A stretch of DNA of 54,273 nucleotides from Robiginitomaculum sp. (GCA_021647375.1 JAKIUV010000007.1:1-54273); one strand, 5' to 3'; shown: positions 1 through 9,515, numbered from the stretch's first letter. Notes: generated from the sequence alone by a model not told the origin. A program made the numbers and translations.

Positions 1-270
1 CCCGAAGCAGAGGGTACGGCGCTCAGGATTATACAAGACGCCGAAGCATACCGAGGTAAAGAAGTCGCCGAAGCAAGGGGACAGGCTGCACGCTTTCGCT
101 TGGTTTATAAAGAGTACAAGGCCGCACCGCGTGTGACCCGCCAACGTATGTATTTGGAGACCATGGAAGAAGTGTACGAGCACGCTGATAAAATGGTTCT
201 CGACGGGCAAAACTCGGGCGTAGTACCGTATCTGTCTCTTGACGAACTGAAGCGCAAAGGAGCAAAATAA
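1..270 (+). CDS. hflK: HflK, C-terminal part (start outside window)
   Basis: This is an open frame from base 1 to a TAA at 268-270, giving 89 residues rich in Ala, Glu and Arg (PEAEGTALRIIQDAEAYRGK...). It matches the C-terminal coiled-coil and tail of the SPFH/prohibitin-family protein HflK. HflK pairs with HflC in a large periplasm-facing membrane complex that modulates the FtsH protease. The stop codon overlaps the hflC start by one base (TAATG), which fits translational coupling and supports the call more strongly than the short fragment alone. The N-terminal membrane anchor and most of the SPFH domain lie upstream of the window. Confidence 0.85.
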   Translation, partial: PEAEGTALRIIQDAEAYRGKEVAEARGQAARFRLVYKEYKAAPRVTRQRMYLETMEEVYEHADKMVLDGQNSGVVPYLSLDELKRKGAK

Positions 271-1160
271 TGAAAAGTCTTACAACAGTATTTGTTTTAT
301 TGGCAATTGCCATTATTGTTCTTGTATCTAGTACATTCACAGTAAAACAGTGGGAGCAAGCGCTCATTCTTGAATTTGGTGAAGCTAAAAAAATCTCTAA
401 CTCTTGGGGCGAAGAAGCCGATGCGGGTCTAAAGTTTAAAAAGCCGTGGGAAAAAGTAGTCATTCTCGATCGTCGTAATTTGGAAATTGATCTCCAACCA
501 GTTGAACTGCTTGCTGCTGACCAAAAGCCTATGTTGGTAGATGCATTTGTACGTTACCGGATTGTTGATGCCACAAAATTCTATGAAGCCCTCAAAGACG
601 AACGTGGGGCGACACTGAAACTACAATCTATTATGGATTCGACCCTTCGCGATGTACTTGGCCGTGTTAATACCCAAGAAATTATTTCTGGTAAACGTGC
701 GCAATTGATGACCGAAATTCAGAATATAACAAATGCAACGGCTAATGCGCCGGAGAATGATTTTGGTGTTGAAATTATTGATGTGCGGATTATGCGCGCC
801 GACTTGCCCAAGCAAAATGCCGAACGGGTATTTGCCAGAATGATTACCGAACGAAACCAAGAAGCTGCGCAAAAACGGGCTGAAGGCGAAAAGAAATCTC
901 GTGAAATTCGGGCGACTGCCGATAAAACTGCGGCGATTACTGTTGCCGAAGCTGAGGAAAAGTCCTTGAGAATAAAGGGTATTGCCGACGGTGAGCGCAA
1001 TAAGATTTTTGCGGATGCCTTTAATTTAGATCCTGAGTTCTTTGCGTTTTACCGCTCTATGGAGGCCTATAAAAAAGGCCTTTCAAAAGGTACGACATAT
1101 GTGCTTTCGCCTAACAGTGATTTCCTAGGCTATATGGACAACCAAAAGGGCCGTAGATAG
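270..1160 (+). CDS. hflC: HflC, SPFH-domain modulator of FtsH
   Basis: This 296-residue protein has one N-terminal membrane segment (about residues 5-23) followed by an SPFH/Band 7 domain that begins near KQWEQALILEFGEAKK. An Ala/Glu/Lys-rich helical region follows at about residues 185-240 (RMITERNQEAAQKRAEGEKK). The length is usual for HflC. With HflK it forms the membrane complex that encloses FtsH and restrains turnover of membrane proteins. The start overlaps the hflK stop. A DUF2065 gene and a DegP-type protease follow on the same strand, a grouping common in Alphaproteobacteria. Confidence 0.95.
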   Translation: MKSLTTVFVLLAIAIIVLVSSTFTVKQWEQALILEFGEAKKISNSWGEEADAGLKFKKPWEKVVILDRRNLEIDLQPVELLAADQKPMLVDAFVRYRIVDATKFYEALKDERGATLKLQSIMDSTLRDVLGRVNTQEIISGKRAQLMTEIQNITNATANAPENDFGVEIIDVRIMRADLPKQNAERVFARMITERNQEAAQKRAEGEKKSREIRATADKTAAITVAEAEEKSLRIKGIADGERNKIFADAFNLDPEFFAFYRSMEAYKKGLSKGTTYVLSPNSDFLGYMDNQKGRR

Positions 1161-1163
1161 TCC

Positions 1164-1367
1164 ATGCCGTCTTGGGCCACTGTCCTTATCATAGCGCTCG
1201 GCGGCGCCATGTTGCTTGAGGGGGCAGTATATGCTCTGTTCCCGCGCGGCATGAAACGGGCTATGCGCGAGATATTGGGCATGCCTGAAGGGCAGCTCCG
1301 GAACGGTGGGTTGATTGTTGCCATGCTCGGGTTGGTTATCATTATCTTGTTAGTACCGCGTATATAA
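1164..1367 (+). CDS. DUF2065 small inner-membrane protein
   Basis: This is a 67-residue protein with two hydrophobic segments (about residues 3-23 and 47-65) separated by a short basic stretch (FPRGMKRAMREILGMPEGQL). That pattern is typical of the DUF2065 family. It begins three bases after the hflC stop, so it is almost certainly co-transcribed. Its function is not known; the constant position beside hflKC suggests a role with that membrane complex, but this is inference from context. Confidence 0.85.
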   Translation: MPSWATVLIIALGGAMLLEGAVYALFPRGMKRAMREILGMPEGQLRNGGLIVAMLGLVIIILLVPRI

Positions 1368-1456
1368 CTCTCCCCTATAAACACGCGATTATGAGCATTA
1401 TTTAAGCTTTCTTTGCGCTTGTTTTCCGCTATCGTGCAAGCATATCGGAGAAAATT

Positions 1457-2902
1457 ATGATTTTACGTCCACTACTCGTTGCCTCATTATGGGTAACTAT
1501 GGCAATCAGTGTATTACCAGTTACGGCATCAGCACAAGAAGCACCGTCCAAAAGCACTGTGCAAACGCGGCCCCATGATTTTGTCGCCCTGTCCAAACGG
1601 CTGTCTCCAGCCGTGGTCAATATCTCCACGGCACAAACCATTGAAATCGATACGGGCAATCGGGCTTTCCCAAAAGGTTCACCCTTGGAAAAGTTCAACG
1701 ATTTCTTCGGCGATAGCGGTGATCAAAACCGTATTGCTCGCTCGCTCGGCTCCGGCTTTGTCATAGATAAGAGCGGATATATCGTCACTAATAATCATGT
1801 TATTGAAGGCGCGGACGAGATTGAAGTGGCTTTCCCGAACGGCTCCACATATGAAGCCAAACTGATTGGCCGCGACCCGTCCACAGATATTGCGCTTCTC
1901 AAAATAGAAGCGGGTGAAGACATTCCGTTCGTTAGTTTTGCGGGTGCGGACTCGGCCAAGGTCGGCGAGTGGGTGATAGCCATTGGCAATCCGCTTGGGT
2001 ATTCATCGTCTGTGGCTGCGGGTATCGTCTCTGCCCGCCACCGCCAAATGTCCATGACCAATTATGACGATTTTATCCAGACCGATGTAGCCATTAACAA
2101 AGGCAATTCCGGCGGCCCGTTGTTCAATATGGATGGGGATGTTGTTGGCGTGAATACGGCTATCGTATCACCGACCGGATATAGCGTGGGGCTTAGTTTT
2201 TCCATACCGGCAGACCTTGCAAGTAGTGTGGTTGAGCAACTGAGAGAATACGGCGAAACACGGCGGGGTTTCCTTGGTGTTAGGGTGCAAAAAGTCAATA
2301 AATCCATAGCTAAAGCCTATAAGCTTAAAGAGCCATATGGTGCGCTTGTCCGCTCGGTTAACGAAGATAGTCCTGCCGAAAAAGCTGGTCTAAAACGTGG
2401 TGATCTCATCACGGCTTTGGGGGGCGTGAAGTTGGAAAACTCCGGCAAATTAGCCCGCATGATTGCCGAAGCAGAGATAGACGCGCCCTTGAAAGTCGAT
2501 TTCATCCGCCGCAAGAAACGCAAATCCCTAGACGTGGTTATAGAGCGCCTAGAAGAAAAAGTCGCCAAGCAAGGCGGGGATAAAGCCAAAGACGATGACA
2601 AAGCGGTCACAGGCCGTGTCATGGGCATTACGGTTGAAGAAATATCCGAAAAACTCCGCGCTCGTATGCGCCTTGACGATGAAGTCAAAGGTGTGCGCAT
2701 CACCAAGGTCAGCCTAAAATCCATAGCCCAAGGCAAGCTACGCAAAGGCGACATCATCATGGAAGTGTCTCAAGAACAGGTAGAAGACACAGAAGACTTC
2801 ACCAAGAAAATGAACGCCGCCGCCGACAGAGAAGATGCGATTTTGATATTGGTCAATAGAGGTGGTGTCCCGATATTTTATTCTCTGGAACCTGAGGCTT
2901 AA
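1457..2902 (+). CDS. degP: DegP/HtrA-type periplasmic serine protease
   Basis: This 481-residue protein has a signal peptide ending near TASA at about residue 23, a trypsin-like domain and two PDZ domains. The catalytic triad is visible: His114 in VTNNHVIEGADE, Asp144 in STDIALLKIE and Ser218 in NKGNSGGPLFN. PDZ1 starts near RGFLGVRVQ and PDZ2 near GRVMGITVEE. HtrA proteins degrade or refold damaged envelope proteins. A CGGAGA ribosome-binding site sits just before the ATG. The 89-bp gap after the DUF2065 gene could hold its own promoter. A long Lys/Asp-rich linker (about residues 365-385) separates the PDZ domains. DegP, DegQ and MucD cannot be told apart from this sequence alone. Confidence 0.93.
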   Translation: MILRPLLVASLWVTMAISVLPVTASAQEAPSKSTVQTRPHDFVALSKRLSPAVVNISTAQTIEIDTGNRAFPKGSPLEKFNDFFGDSGDQNRIARSLGSGFVIDKSGYIVTNNHVIEGADEIEVAFPNGSTYEAKLIGRDPSTDIALLKIEAGEDIPFVSFAGADSAKVGEWVIAIGNPLGYSSSVAAGIVSARHRQMSMTNYDDFIQTDVAINKGNSGGPLFNMDGDVVGVNTAIVSPTGYSVGLSFSIPADLASSVVEQLREYGETRRGFLGVRVQKVNKSIAKAYKLKEPYGALVRSVNEDSPAEKAGLKRGDLITALGGVKLENSGKLARMIAEAEIDAPLKVDFIRRKKRKSLDVVIERLEEKVAKQGGDKAKDDDKAVTGRVMGITVEEISEKLRARMRLDDEVKGVRITKVSLKSIAQGKLRKGDIIMEVSQEQVEDTEDFTKKMNAAADREDAILILVNRGGVPIFYSLEPEA

Positions 2903-2912
2903 ATCAACTGCG

Positions 2913-2942
2913 CCCCTTTATAGCTTTCCCCTTTATAGTTTT
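2913..2942 (+). repeat. Two tandem 15-bp units after degP
   Basis: The unit CCCCTTTATAG plus four bases occurs twice in direct succession (2913-2927 and 2928-2942), with one base differing. It lies 11 bp after the degP stop, in the 155-bp gap before parC. It does not form an obvious hairpin and its role is unknown. The rest of the gap (2943-3057) shows nothing else I can name. Confidence 0.6.
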
Positions 2943-3057
2943 CCCGGGCGTTTGGTTTGTCGAAAAGTTGGAATGGTATCCAAAATTCTGAAAACCAGTA
3001 ATATCCCGTTCACTCAATATTCTGTATGCTGGGTGCGAATCATTATTTGGAATTCTC

Positions 3058-5328
3058 ATGAGCGACACTACGGATAAAAACAGCACCAAAAACGGGAAAA
3101 GCCCCGGCATCAATATTATTGAAGAGAATATCGACGACGCCTTAGGTTCGCGCTACCTCGCCTATGCAATGACGACAATTACCATGCGGGCATTGCCGGA
3201 TGTGCGCGATGGTTTGAAACCTGTGCATCGGCGCATTCTCTATGCTATGCGCCAGCTTAAGCTCAACCCGGAAAACGCACCCAAGAAATGTGCGCGGATT
3301 GTCGGCGATGTTATGGGGCAATATCACCCCCACGGCGATGCGTCGATTTATGATGCTTTGGTTAAGTTGTCCCAGACCTTTGCCTCCCGATACCCTTTGA
3401 TTAACGGGCAGGGCAATTTCGGCAATATTGACGGCGACGGCGCGGCGGCCATGCGTTATACCGAAGCCCGCATGACCGAAGCGGGTAAAGCATTGCTTGA
3501 GGGCCTGGAAGAAGATGCCGTAGATTTTCGCGATACCTATAACGAAGAAGACGAAGAACCGGTTGTTCTGCCCGCAGGTTTCCCAAATTTATTGGCCAAT
3601 GGCTCTATGGGGATTGCCGTGGGCATGGCTACATCTATCCCGCCCCATAATGCCGCCGAAATTTGCAATGCGGCTCTGCACCTGATCAAATCTCCCAAGG
3701 CTCGCATTGATACCCTGTTAGACCACGTAAAAGGCCCCGATTTTCCTACAGGCGGTATCATTGTCGAGCCTCATGAAAACATTGTCGAAGCCTATGCCAC
3801 TGGACGGGGCGGGTTTAAAGTAAGGTCGCGCTGGGCGGTAGAAGAATTACCGCGCGGGCAATGGCAAATTGTCGTTACCGAAATTCCGTACCAAGTGCAA
3901 AAATCCCGTTTGATTGAGAAACTGGCCGAGCTTATTGACGGTAAGAAAAATCCGTGGCTTGCCGATGTCCGAGATGAAAGCGCTGAAGACATCCGCGTTG
4001 TGCTAGAGCCGAAAAACAAAAATATCGACCCTGAAATGCTGATGGAAAGTCTGTTTAAATCCAGCCAGTTAGAGAACCGTTTTAGCCTCAACATGAATGT
4101 GCTTGACGCGACGGGTACGCCTCGTGTCTTGGGCTTGCGCGAAGTTATTCAGGCATTTCTCGACCACCGCCGCGATGTACTTGGCCGCCGTTCACGGCAA
4201 CGCCTTGGTAAAATCGAAGGCCGTATGGAGCTACTTGAGGGCTTCAAGATTGCCTATCTGAACATTGACGAAGTTATCCGTATTGTCCGCTTTGAAGACA
4301 AGCCTAAGGACGAATTGATTAAAGCTTTCAAACTCACCGAACGACAAGCCGATGCAATCCTCAACATGCGCTTGCGGGCTTTAAACAAGCTGCAAGAAAT
4401 CGAAATTCAGGCAGAATATGACAAGCTGGCCGCAGAGAAAAGACAAATTGAAGAATTGCTAGCCTCGGAGAAACTCCAATGGGCGCGCATTGCCGAACAA
4501 GTCCGCGAAATCCGCGACATTTACGGCTCCAAGACAGATCTTGGCAAACGCCGCACCACATTCGCGGACGAGCCGGATGTGGAACTAGATATGTCCACGG
4601 CGTTTATCACCAAAGAGCCTGTGACCATCGTGTTGTCAAAAATGGGCTGGATACGGGCGCTGAAAGGCAAGGTCGAGGATTTATCCAGCATTAAATTCAA
4701 GGATGGAGATGGGCCGGGCTTTGCCGTTTCAGCCTACACCACCGATAGCATCATCATGTTCGCCAGTAATGGCAAGTTTTATACGCTGGGTGCGGACAAA
4801 TTGCCCGGCGGGCGCGGTAACGGCGAGCCAATCCGCCTCATGGTAGATTTGGAAGATGACCACATGCCCATCGGCCTATTTGTCCACGACCCCGAACGAG
4901 AACTGGTCGTGGCCAGCACTGCCGGCTACGGCTTCCGTGTCAAAGAAGAAGGCATTACCGCGTCAAAACGCGGCGGCAAACAGGTACTTAATGTCAAAGG
5001 TGATGTAGAAGCCCTGCGCTGTATCGCCGTAAACGGTGAAAAAATCGCCACCATTGGCGATAACCGCAAAATCCTGATCTATGATGTGGAGGAGCTGCCC
5101 GTGTTAGGGCGCGGCAAAGGCGTGAAGTTGCAAAACTTCAAAGACGGCGGCCTCAAAGACATCACAATATTCAAAGCCGAAGACGGCCTAGCTTTCGTAG
5201 ACGCATCCGGACGCCGCAACAGCGTAACCGACTGGCAAATCCACCAAGGCAAACGCGCCCAAGCAGGCCGAATGGCCCCGCGCGGTTTCTCACGGGCAGG
5301 GGTGTTCGCGGTGGAGAAGAAGTTGTAG
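3058..5328 (+). CDS. parC: DNA topoisomerase IV subunit A
   Basis: This 756-residue type IIA topoisomerase subunit carries the breakage-reunion domain with the catalytic tyrosine at residue 134 (AAAMRYTEARMT) and the Arg before it. The quinolone region reads QYHPHGDASIYDALVKLSQ. A coiled-coil tower follows (about residues 400-480), then a C-terminal beta-pinwheel region. The length and the short C-terminal domain fit ParC better than GyrA. With ParE it unlinks daughter chromosomes. The position equivalent to E. coli ParC Ser80 is Ala95 here. The gene appears to stand alone, 155 bp after degP. Confidence 0.93.
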   Translation: MSDTTDKNSTKNGKSPGINIIEENIDDALGSRYLAYAMTTITMRALPDVRDGLKPVHRRILYAMRQLKLNPENAPKKCARIVGDVMGQYHPHGDASIYDALVKLSQTFASRYPLINGQGNFGNIDGDGAAAMRYTEARMTEAGKALLEGLEEDAVDFRDTYNEEDEEPVVLPAGFPNLLANGSMGIAVGMATSIPPHNAAEICNAALHLIKSPKARIDTLLDHVKGPDFPTGGIIVEPHENIVEAYATGRGGFKVRSRWAVEELPRGQWQIVVTEIPYQVQKSRLIEKLAELIDGKKNPWLADVRDESAEDIRVVLEPKNKNIDPEMLMESLFKSSQLENRFSLNMNVLDATGTPRVLGLREVIQAFLDHRRDVLGRRSRQRLGKIEGRMELLEGFKIAYLNIDEVIRIVRFEDKPKDELIKAFKLTERQADAILNMRLRALNKLQEIEIQAEYDKLAAEKRQIEELLASEKLQWARIAEQVREIRDIYGSKTDLGKRRTTFADEPDVELDMSTAFITKEPVTIVLSKMGWIRALKGKVEDLSSIKFKDGDGPGFAVSAYTTDSIIMFASNGKFYTLGADKLPGGRGNGEPIRLMVDLEDDHMPIGLFVHDPERELVVASTAGYGFRVKEEGITASKRGGKQVLNVKGDVEALRCIAVNGEKIATIGDNRKILIYDVEELPVLGRGKGVKLQNFKDGGLKDITIFKAEDGLAFVDASGRRNSVTDWQIHQGKRAQAGRMAPRGFSRAGVFAVEKKL

Positions 5329-5353
5329 TGGGTGATTTAGTAAGCGGCAGGTT

Positions 5354-6649
5354 ATGCAAATGGTAAAATTTTCACTTTCATTGCTTATAGCTACGCTTTT
5401 TATGGTTTCTTCTTGTGGAAAAGCGCTGCATTCAATCGACGATGCCAATTTCGATGTTCAAAACCCTTTCGGTTTAAGTTGGGTGACCACTGATAAATAT
5501 TCGAGTGAGGTAAAGAAAAAGTGCAATAACATACTAAGTCCACTGGACGTTTTTTTAAATCAGGCAGAATACGACCATGCCTTTGAGAGTTGTATCGTAG
5601 AGCAGTATTCCACGTTTTATTTCCCTGCCGAAGAATTGCCACCGTCCCTTCGACAAGGTGAATTTAGCGTTAGCTTATTGGGTGGGAATCAACCTATTCA
5701 ATATAACTACTCATTCCTTCATGACTGGACTGTTGATGAATATAATCGCAAAAGTAAATTAAGGAGATCACATTCTGCAAGGGTCAAAGCCAAGTTGATT
5801 AAGTTATATGGGTCGCCCACTGCGAGTGGTCATTATGACCAAGGTAGCCGCTTGGGTTTTGTTGTTGACAGCACCGTTGAGCAACCGTGTGATTTTTGGC
5901 TAGTTAAGAATGTCGGTATTTTTTTGTGTTCAGAGAGAGTCGTTATGATCGATGGTACAGAAATGTCTCTATCTTTTATACGGTTGGATTTTGAACCCAT
6001 GGGTGAACAACTCCGGAGTATGTTGTTGGTTTCTTCAGGTAAGAAAGCCGAGGTTTACAATATCTCTTCGGCCAACGCAGGTTTTTCGCAAACCTCAAAA
6101 GTTGCAATGTTAAGAAAATTATCCGAACTAATAGCCATAGATAAGTTTGGAAAGTGCAATTCTAATAGCCTGGAGCCTATCGAGGTTAGGTGGGCACTCT
6201 CCAAAACTGAAGAGGCGAAGTTTTCCCAAATCTTTAAGACTCACAAAGGCGATGACCTAGCTGAGTACGCCATTGAATATGCGAGTAATAGAAAAGGCAC
6301 AATACAGGGGTTAAACCAAGAAGTCGCCGTGTTATTTATGTTCCAACATGCCGCAAAGCAGGGAAGTGCGGTAGCTATGAACGAAATCGGGGCTTCTCTT
6401 CTCTATTGCCTTCAAAATGTGCAACAAGATGTGGCGACAGCATCCATTTGGTTGAATAGGGCAGCAATATCAGGAGACACCTTAGCGATGTACTCGCTAG
6501 CTCGTATGCACTTGAATAGTTTGACAGATGCTACAGATCCCAGAAGCGAAGCTTTTAAATTGCTAAAGAAATGTGCAGTGCTTGACGATGAACTTTGCGC
6601 TGAGGGATTACATGCTCTAACGGTTTTTATTAACCCGCAACCAGACTAA
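5354..6649 (+). CDS. Unknown lipoprotein with Sel1-like C-terminus
   Basis: This 431-residue protein starts with a lipoprotein signal peptide ending in VSSC at residues 18-21, so it is probably anchored to a membrane through Cys21. The middle section (about residues 50-290) resembles no family I recognise. The C-terminal third has helical pairs of the Sel1/TPR type (AVAMNEIGASLLYCL..., TASIWLNRAAISGDTLAMYSLARMH). Several further cysteines could form disulfides. It starts 25 bp after parC, so read-through is possible. The start may instead be the second ATG, six bases downstream. Base use looks more AT-rich than in parC, which may reflect a recently gained or poorly expressed gene. Confidence 0.7.
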   Translation: MQMVKFSLSLLIATLFMVSSCGKALHSIDDANFDVQNPFGLSWVTTDKYSSEVKKKCNNILSPLDVFLNQAEYDHAFESCIVEQYSTFYFPAEELPPSLRQGEFSVSLLGGNQPIQYNYSFLHDWTVDEYNRKSKLRRSHSARVKAKLIKLYGSPTASGHYDQGSRLGFVVDSTVEQPCDFWLVKNVGIFLCSERVVMIDGTEMSLSFIRLDFEPMGEQLRSMLLVSSGKKAEVYNISSANAGFSQTSKVAMLRKLSELIAIDKFGKCNSNSLEPIEVRWALSKTEEAKFSQIFKTHKGDDLAEYAIEYASNRKGTIQGLNQEVAVLFMFQHAAKQGSAVAMNEIGASLLYCLQNVQQDVATASIWLNRAAISGDTLAMYSLARMHLNSLTDATDPRSEAFKLLKKCAVLDDELCAEGLHALTVFINPQPD

Positions 6650-6793
6650 TCTGAATTCGATGTGGGATGATTCTTTCTTCCACAAGACAGTAATTTGCAT
6701 AGTCTAGTGTTCTTTGCAGTGACTTAAGTGTCTACAGGCTTGCAAAAGCTGATTAAGTTCTTATATTAAGCGTGAACAATAAGGGGATATTCT

Positions 6794-7357
6794 ATGACTA
6801 TGTTACTTGTAATACTTGGCGTTATTGTTGCGCTGGCTGTTTTAATTATTGGCATTTACAACCGCTTGGTTGGACTTAGACAGACCTGCAATCAGGCTTG
6901 GTCGGATATTGAGGTGCAGTTGAAACAGCGCCAAGACCTTATCCCGAACCTTGTTGATGTTGTGAAGGGCTATGCCAAGCACGAGAAAGAAACTTTTAAC
7001 GAGGTCGTCGCTGCCCGTAATGCCGCTGTTGCGGCCAAGAGCATTGGTGACACAGTGAAGAGCGAAGGTATGTTGACGCAAGCTCTCGGTAAATTGTTTG
7101 CCCTCGGTGAAGCTTATCCAGACCTAAAAGCCAACACCAATTTCTTGCAATTGCAAGACGAGCTTAGCGATGTAGAGAACAAAATCTCTGCCGCGCGCCG
7201 TTTCTATAACAATGCCACCCAAGAATATAATACGGGCCGGGAGCAATTCCCTGCCAATATGCTGGCCGGGCCGTTCAATTTCGGGCCGCGTGATTTCTTT
7301 GAAAGCACTGAAGGCCGCGAGGCATTACAAGTGGCACCGGATGTTAGTTTCGATTAA
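6794..7357 (+). CDS. lemA: LemA family protein
   Basis: This 187-residue protein has one N-terminal membrane segment (about residues 2-22) followed by the LemA helical domain. The family signature is clear: YNRLVGLRQTCNQAWSDIEV, QRQDLIPNLVDVVKGYA and, near the end, ENKISAARRFYNNATQEYN. An AAGGGGA ribosome-binding site sits seven bases before the ATG. The M48 protease gene begins 9 bp downstream, an arrangement seen in many bacteria where LemA accompanies an HtpX-like protease. The function of LemA is not settled; a role with the protease is inferred from linkage. Confidence 0.92.
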   Translation: MTMLLVILGVIVALAVLIIGIYNRLVGLRQTCNQAWSDIEVQLKQRQDLIPNLVDVVKGYAKHEKETFNEVVAARNAAVAAKSIGDTVKSEGMLTQALGKLFALGEAYPDLKANTNFLQLQDELSDVENKISAARRFYNNATQEYNTGREQFPANMLAGPFNFGPRDFFESTEGREALQVAPDVSFD

Positions 7358-7366
7358 GACATAACC

Positions 7367-8428
7367 ATGGGTGCTTACGGGCTAAAAACCCACATCTGGA
7401 ATAATAACCTCAAGAGCATATTGTTGCTTATCCTGTTTCCAATCCTCGTATTGGCAATGGTGTATGCCGGGCTTTTGCTCTGGGCGGGTTTTGTTGAAGG
7501 CCGCTCTGCCCAAGCCGGTTTAAACTTTGCCGCAAATAGCCTGCCGGCGGCCATTCCGTTTACTTTGGCCGGGGTAGGGGCTTGGTTCGGTATTGCCTTT
7601 ATGGGGCATCAGGCGCTCATTGATATGGCGACCAAGTCCAAGTCCATTAGCGAGAGCGACGAGCCACGGCCCTATAAGCTTTTAGAAAATCTCTGTATCT
7701 CACGCGGCATCACAATGCCGCGTCTGAAAATCATTGAAACCGATGTGATGAATGCCTTTGCTAGCGGTATTCGCACCAAAAATTATACAATAACCCTGAC
7801 ACGCGGTTTGATGAATAATTTGGATGATGAGGAGCTGGAAGCCGTCATCGCCCACGAACTTTCTCATATAAAAAACAAAGATGTGCGGCTGCTTATTATC
7901 GCAGTTATCTTTGTCGGCATCATTTCATTTTTTGGCGAGGGCGTAGTGCGCGGCATGTTCCGCACCAATATGAGCCGCACCACGCGCTCGCGCCGCAGCG
8001 GTGAGGGCAATGCCGCCGTTCTAATCGTGATAGCCATTGTCATCATCATTATTGCTTACGGGTTGGCCATGCTTATCCGGTTTGCTTTGTCGCGCAAACG
8101 GGAATATTTGGCCGACGCTGGGGCGGTAGAACTGACCAAAAATCCGGACGCTATGATACGGGCTTTGCAGAAAATCTCTGGGCGTGCCAAATTAGATGCA
8201 CCTGCTGAGGTCCGAGAAATGGCGTTCGAGAACCCGCGAGTTGGCATATCCGATATGTTCGCCACCCATCCGCCCATAGAGAAGCGTATAGCGGCTCTTG
8301 TGGAATTTGCTGGTGGCCGCGACGACACCGAAAGCCGCCCCAAACGTCGTTCCGCACTAGAAGCTAAAAAGCGAAACGGCAAAACCCCCAGACCATTTGG
8401 CCGTCTTGGGGGAGGGGGAAAACCTTAA
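7367..8428 (+). CDS. M48 family membrane metalloprotease (HtpX-like)
   Basis: This 353-residue membrane protein has hydrophobic segments at about residues 17-42, 58-82, 172-190 and 213-237. The zinc motif HELSH is at residues 163-167, and the third ligand region is SRKREYLADAGAVEL. This is the M48 arrangement, with the active site at the cytoplasmic face of the inner membrane. It likely degrades misfolded membrane proteins, as HtpX does. It follows lemA by 9 bp. The tail after about residue 325 is basic and disordered. Its stop codon overlaps that of the convergent mtnA gene by four bases, so the transcripts must overlap. Confidence 0.9.
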   Translation: MGAYGLKTHIWNNNLKSILLLILFPILVLAMVYAGLLLWAGFVEGRSAQAGLNFAANSLPAAIPFTLAGVGAWFGIAFMGHQALIDMATKSKSISESDEPRPYKLLENLCISRGITMPRLKIIETDVMNAFASGIRTKNYTITLTRGLMNNLDDEELEAVIAHELSHIKNKDVRLLIIAVIFVGIISFFGEGVVRGMFRTNMSRTTRSRRSGEGNAAVLIVIAIVIIIIAYGLAMLIRFALSRKREYLADAGAVELTKNPDAMIRALQKISGRAKLDAPAEVREMAFENPRVGISDMFATHPPIEKRIAALVEFAGGRDDTESRPKRRSALEAKKRNGKTPRPFGRLGGGGKP

Positions 8429-9513
8429 GCTTTTTCAGGAAACAATTGTAGCAATCCGGCGCGCGACGCATTGGCTATGCCGCGTTCAGTGATGAGGCCG
8501 GTTATGTATTTGCGCGGGGTTACGTCGAAGGCGTCGTTACGGGTTTTCTTGGGGTCGGGCATTGTTGTGACGCGGCGGATGATACCGTCCTCGTCGCGGC
8601 CTGTAATCCAGCCGACTTCTTGCTCGCCGCTTCTCACCTCTATGGGGATTTCCTTGAGACCATCTTGCATGTCCCAATCTATGGAATTGGACGGGGCGCA
8701 AACATAAAACGGCACATCATTATCGAACGCCGCGAGCGCTTTTAGATAAGTGCCGATTTTGTTGCACACATCACCTGTTGCCGTTGTCCTATCCGTGCCG
8801 ACAAAGCAAATATCGACCAAGCCGTGCTGCATTAAATGCCCGCCTGAATTATCCGTGATGACGGTGTAGGGCACGCCGTGCTGCTCAAGCTCCCACGCGG
8901 TCAGGCGTGCGCCTTGGCTGCGGGGGCGGGTCTCGTCGACCCAGACATGCACATTCATGCCGGCGTTAAATGCCTTATATATCGGGGAAATTGCTGTGCC
9001 CCAATCGACGGTAGCCACCCAGCCGGCATTGCAATGGGTTAGGATGTTGATGACATCGCCGCCTTTATATTTTGCGATTTCGTCGAGCAATGTTTTGCCA
9101 TAATCGCCGATATTGGAACACATATCCGCATCGTCATCACAATTTTTGCGCGCCATTTTAAACAATATATCAGCGCGTTTACTCGCGCTTATGTCAGAGA
9201 CCGCTTCGACACATTCGCGTGTAGCCCATTCCAAGTTGACGGCGGTTGGTCGCGACCCATTCAGAGTTTCCTGCGCCTGGGCCAAACTCGCATCGGATGG
9301 GTCGTTGCGCATGGCCACCGCCATGCCGTACATAGCAGTCGCCCCGATACACGGCGCCCCGCGCACTTTCATATCGGCAATAGCGGCGCGGGCGTCCTCT
9401 AGGGTTTCCAGCGGGATTATCTTTAATTCGTGAGGCAGAAACCTTTGGTCGATGATTTCCACCACGCCGTCCGTATCCCAAATCGTGCGCATGCCATGTC
9501 CGTTAACTCTCAT
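8425..9513 (-). CDS. mtnA: S-methyl-5-thioribose-1-phosphate isomerase
   Basis: This 362-residue eIF2B-like isomerase converts methylthioribose 1-phosphate to methylthioribulose 1-phosphate in salvage of 5-methylthioadenosine. Family motifs are MKVRGAPCIGATAMYGMA, the catalytic Cys segment ILTHCNAGWVATVDWGTA and the catalytic Asp segment CFVGTDRTTATGDVCNKIGTY. The start chosen is the ATG at 9511-9513 (MRVNGHGMRTIW), which matches family N-termini and has GAGGA seven bases upstream. A longer frame to 9564 would overlap the cupin gene. The cupin gene ends two bases before this start, so the two form an operon. No other methionine-salvage gene is in the window. Confidence 0.92.
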   Translation of the reverse strand: MRVNGHGMRTIWDTDGVVEIIDQRFLPHELKIIPLETLEDARAAIADMKVRGAPCIGATAMYGMAVAMRNDPSDASLAQAQETLNGSRPTAVNLEWATRECVEAVSDISASKRADILFKMARKNCDDDADMCSNIGDYGKTLLDEIAKYKGGDVINILTHCNAGWVATVDWGTAISPIYKAFNAGMNVHVWVDETRPRSQGARLTAWELEQHGVPYTVITDNSGGHLMQHGLVDICFVGTDRTTATGDVCNKIGTYLKALAAFDNDVPFYVCAPSNSIDWDMQDGLKEIPIEVRSGEQEVGWITGRDEDGIIRRVTTMPDPKKTRNDAFDVTPRKYITGLITERGIANASRAGLLQLFPEKA

Positions 9514-9515
9514 GT

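Noticed and set aside
6680..6712. TGTGG/CCACA hairpin between the Sel1 lipoprotein gene and lemA
   Set aside because: The stem is only about five pairs with a long loop and no T run, so it is too weak to call a terminator.
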